A stretch of DNA of 64,000 nt, taken from contig CAWELN010000009.1 in the NCBI GenBank assembly GCA_963809795.1, forward strand, positions 496,001 through 560,000, read 5' to 3'. The notes under the pieces were generated by a model. That model had not been told where the DNA came from. It was given only the letters and a program-made list of their open reading frames with translations, and searched no databases. This stretch comes from DASUAS01 sp963809795. Lineage in GTDB: Bacteria > Actinomycetota > Acidimicrobiia > IMCC26256 > DASPTH01. Below are positions 63,122 through 64,000 of the stretch, one piece after another. Positions within the stretch are counted from its first letter, which is position 1; every line of letters begins with the position of its first letter. A program made the position numbers and the translations under genes.

Positions 63122-64000
63122 ATGAGCTGGATCCGCGACACCCAGGAAGCCGGCGATCGTCGGCCGATCGACATCTGGCGGCTCGGCTTCTGCGGTCTCA
63201 CCGTGATCCTGCTCGGGGTGTGGGCGCAGAGCCAGTCGTCGATCAACGTCGACCTCTTCACGCCGATCAACGGCCTCGGCGACGACATGGTGGGGCTCGG
63301 CAAGGCGGTGTACGCACTCGGGTCGATCTGGGCTGCACTCGCGGTGGTCGTGCTGCTGCTGGTGGGCCGGCTGCCGACGCTCGCCCTCCGTGTCGGGCTG
63401 GCGGCGGGAGCGGCGTGGGGCATCGGATTGCTCGTCAACGAGCTCCTCGGCAACCACACGATCTCCGGCGCGAGGTTCAACCTCCGCATCGGCGACGGAG
63501 CCGCCTATCCCGCCGTCCACGTCGCCATCATCACGGCAACTGCGTTCGCGGTCTCCCCGTTCGCAGTGCGTTCGCTGCGCCGCCTCTTCGGGCTGCTCGT
63601 GGTCCTGGTTGCGCTGGCCACGATGTACCTCGGCGCCGGACTGCCGTCCGACCTGCTGGGTGGCGTGCTGCTCGGCATGACCACCGCCGCCGCGGTGCTG
63701 GTGGCCTTCGGCTCGCCCGCGGGGAAGCCGACCGTCGACGAGGTGCGAGCGGCGCTCACCGACCTCGGTTACGACGCCACCGCCATTCGCCCGGCGACGG
63801 AGGCGATTCGCCTCGCCACCGTCATGGACGTGGAGCTCGCGTCCGGAGAGCACTACCGCGTCGACGCGTTCGGCCGGGACCAGCGCGACGCGCAGGTCGC
63901 CGCCCGATGGTGGCACCGGCTGATGTACAAGGAGCCCGGGCTCCCGGTGTTCGGCAGCCGGATCCAGCAGGTCGAGCACATCGGGTACACGATGTTCATC
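63122..64000 (+). CDS. Large membrane protein, PAP2-like N-terminus (3' end outside window)
   Basis: 293 residues from ATG 63122 with no stop before the window end. Six or more TM helices: IWRLGFCGLTVILLGVWAQ, GKAVYALGSIWAALAVVVLLLVG, VGLAAGAAWGIGLLVNEL, VAIITATAFAVSPFAV, LFGLLVVLVALATMYLGAG, LLGGVLLGMTTAAAVLVAFG. AYPAVHVAI and GLPSDLLGG are PAP2-like loops, though the full phosphatase triad is not evident. Then VDEVRAALTDLGYDATAIRPAT, VELASGEHYRVDAFGRDQRDAQVAARWWHRLMYKEPGLP starts a soluble kinase-like part. This order matches actinobacterial MprF-like lysyl-phosphatidylglycerol synthase relatives with PAP2 and kinase domains, but only the first part is visible. Confidence 0.75.
   Translation, partial: MSWIRDTQEAGDRRPIDIWRLGFCGLTVILLGVWAQSQSSINVDLFTPINGLGDDMVGLGKAVYALGSIWAALAVVVLLLVGRLPTLALRVGLAAGAAWGIGLLVNELLGNHTISGARFNLRIGDGAAYPAVHVAIITATAFAVSPFAVRSLRRLFGLLVVLVALATMYLGAGLPSDLLGGVLLGMTTAAAVLVAFGSPAGKPTVDEVRAALTDLGYDATAIRPATEAIRLATVMDVELASGEHYRVDAFGRDQRDAQVAARWWHRLMYKEPGLPVFGSRIQQVEHIGYTMFI

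Noticed and set aside
1..64000. tRNA, rRNA, CRISPR arrays, IS elements and integrase/att sites
   Set aside because: No cloverleaf with a CCA end, no transposase or integrase motif, and no regularly spaced repeats were seen on either strand. A covariance-model scan would be decisive.

Overview
The window reads as chromosomal DNA of a high-GC Actinomycetota bacterium, most likely from the Acidimicrobiia or a neighbouring class (inference). The grounds are strong G/C third-position codon use, many GTG starts, many ATGA/GTGA start-stop overlaps, and actinobacterial families: DUF222-HNH, SCO6745/SalK-like, a Balon/Rv2629-like release-factor relative, DUF6582, thiolase-DUF35 pairs and many short-chain dehydrogenases. 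I see no rRNA, tRNA, CRISPR array, phage, transposase or replication origin.

Layout. 1-3185: end of a catabolic operon (amidohydrolase, Ldh-type dehydrogenase, enoyl-CoA hydratase, SDR), then a branched-chain-amino-acid-type binding protein on the minus strand. 4.6-11.2 kb: flavoprotein, a four-gene ArsR operon with GTTAC inverted repeats at its promoter, a zinc alcohol dehydrogenase, an AraC/PrmC-like pair and a VOC protein. 11.3-15.6 kb: Balon-like ribosome hibernation candidate, two SDRs, a CAP-domain lipoprotein and a PilZ protein. 15.7-19.0 kb: alkylation-damage operon (AlkB, ECF sigma, Ogt, second 2OG oxygenase, protein with an Ada-like Cys motif). 19-25.8 kb: stress-type genes, stand-alone NuoF-like protein, wrecked DUF222-HNH pseudogene, and a SoxR with a perfect SoxR box facing a quinone oxidoreductase/DUF5519 operon. 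25.9-30 kb: small membrane protein, hydrolase, large class III cyclase/STAND/TPR regulator.

30-46.2 kb is the most coherent region: a catabolic regulon with Rieske oxygenase, Baeyer-Villiger-type monooxygenase, cyclase-family hydrolase, amidohydrolase, TetR regulator, enoyl-CoA hydratase, three SDRs, acyl-CoA ligase, fused E1 dehydrogenase, acyl-CoA dehydrogenase and P450. Five divergent promoters here each carry a copy of one near-palindrome, consensus TTGTACCGACCGGTACAA, which I propose is the operator of the local TetR protein.

46.2-49.5 kb holds a compact cassette I cannot match to a known pathway: an acyl-CoA-dehydrogenase-fold flavoprotein, a cytosolic PhnD-like binding-fold protein, and a Cys-less TusA-like domain fused to a diiron ferritin-like domain, preceded by a possible five-codon leader and hairpins. 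49.6-64 kb: membrane proteins (DUF2254, adhesin-like plus TM, DUF308, SulP, K+ channel, DUF7144-like), an Ltp2-type thiolase with DUF35, DUF1254/1214 and DUF2252 proteins, and the start of a large multi-domain membrane protein cut by the window edge.

At least ten otherwise intact genes are interrupted by what look like single-base indels, mostly in G/C runs. Residual assembly error is the simplest explanation; these are annotated as one gene each with the break noted.
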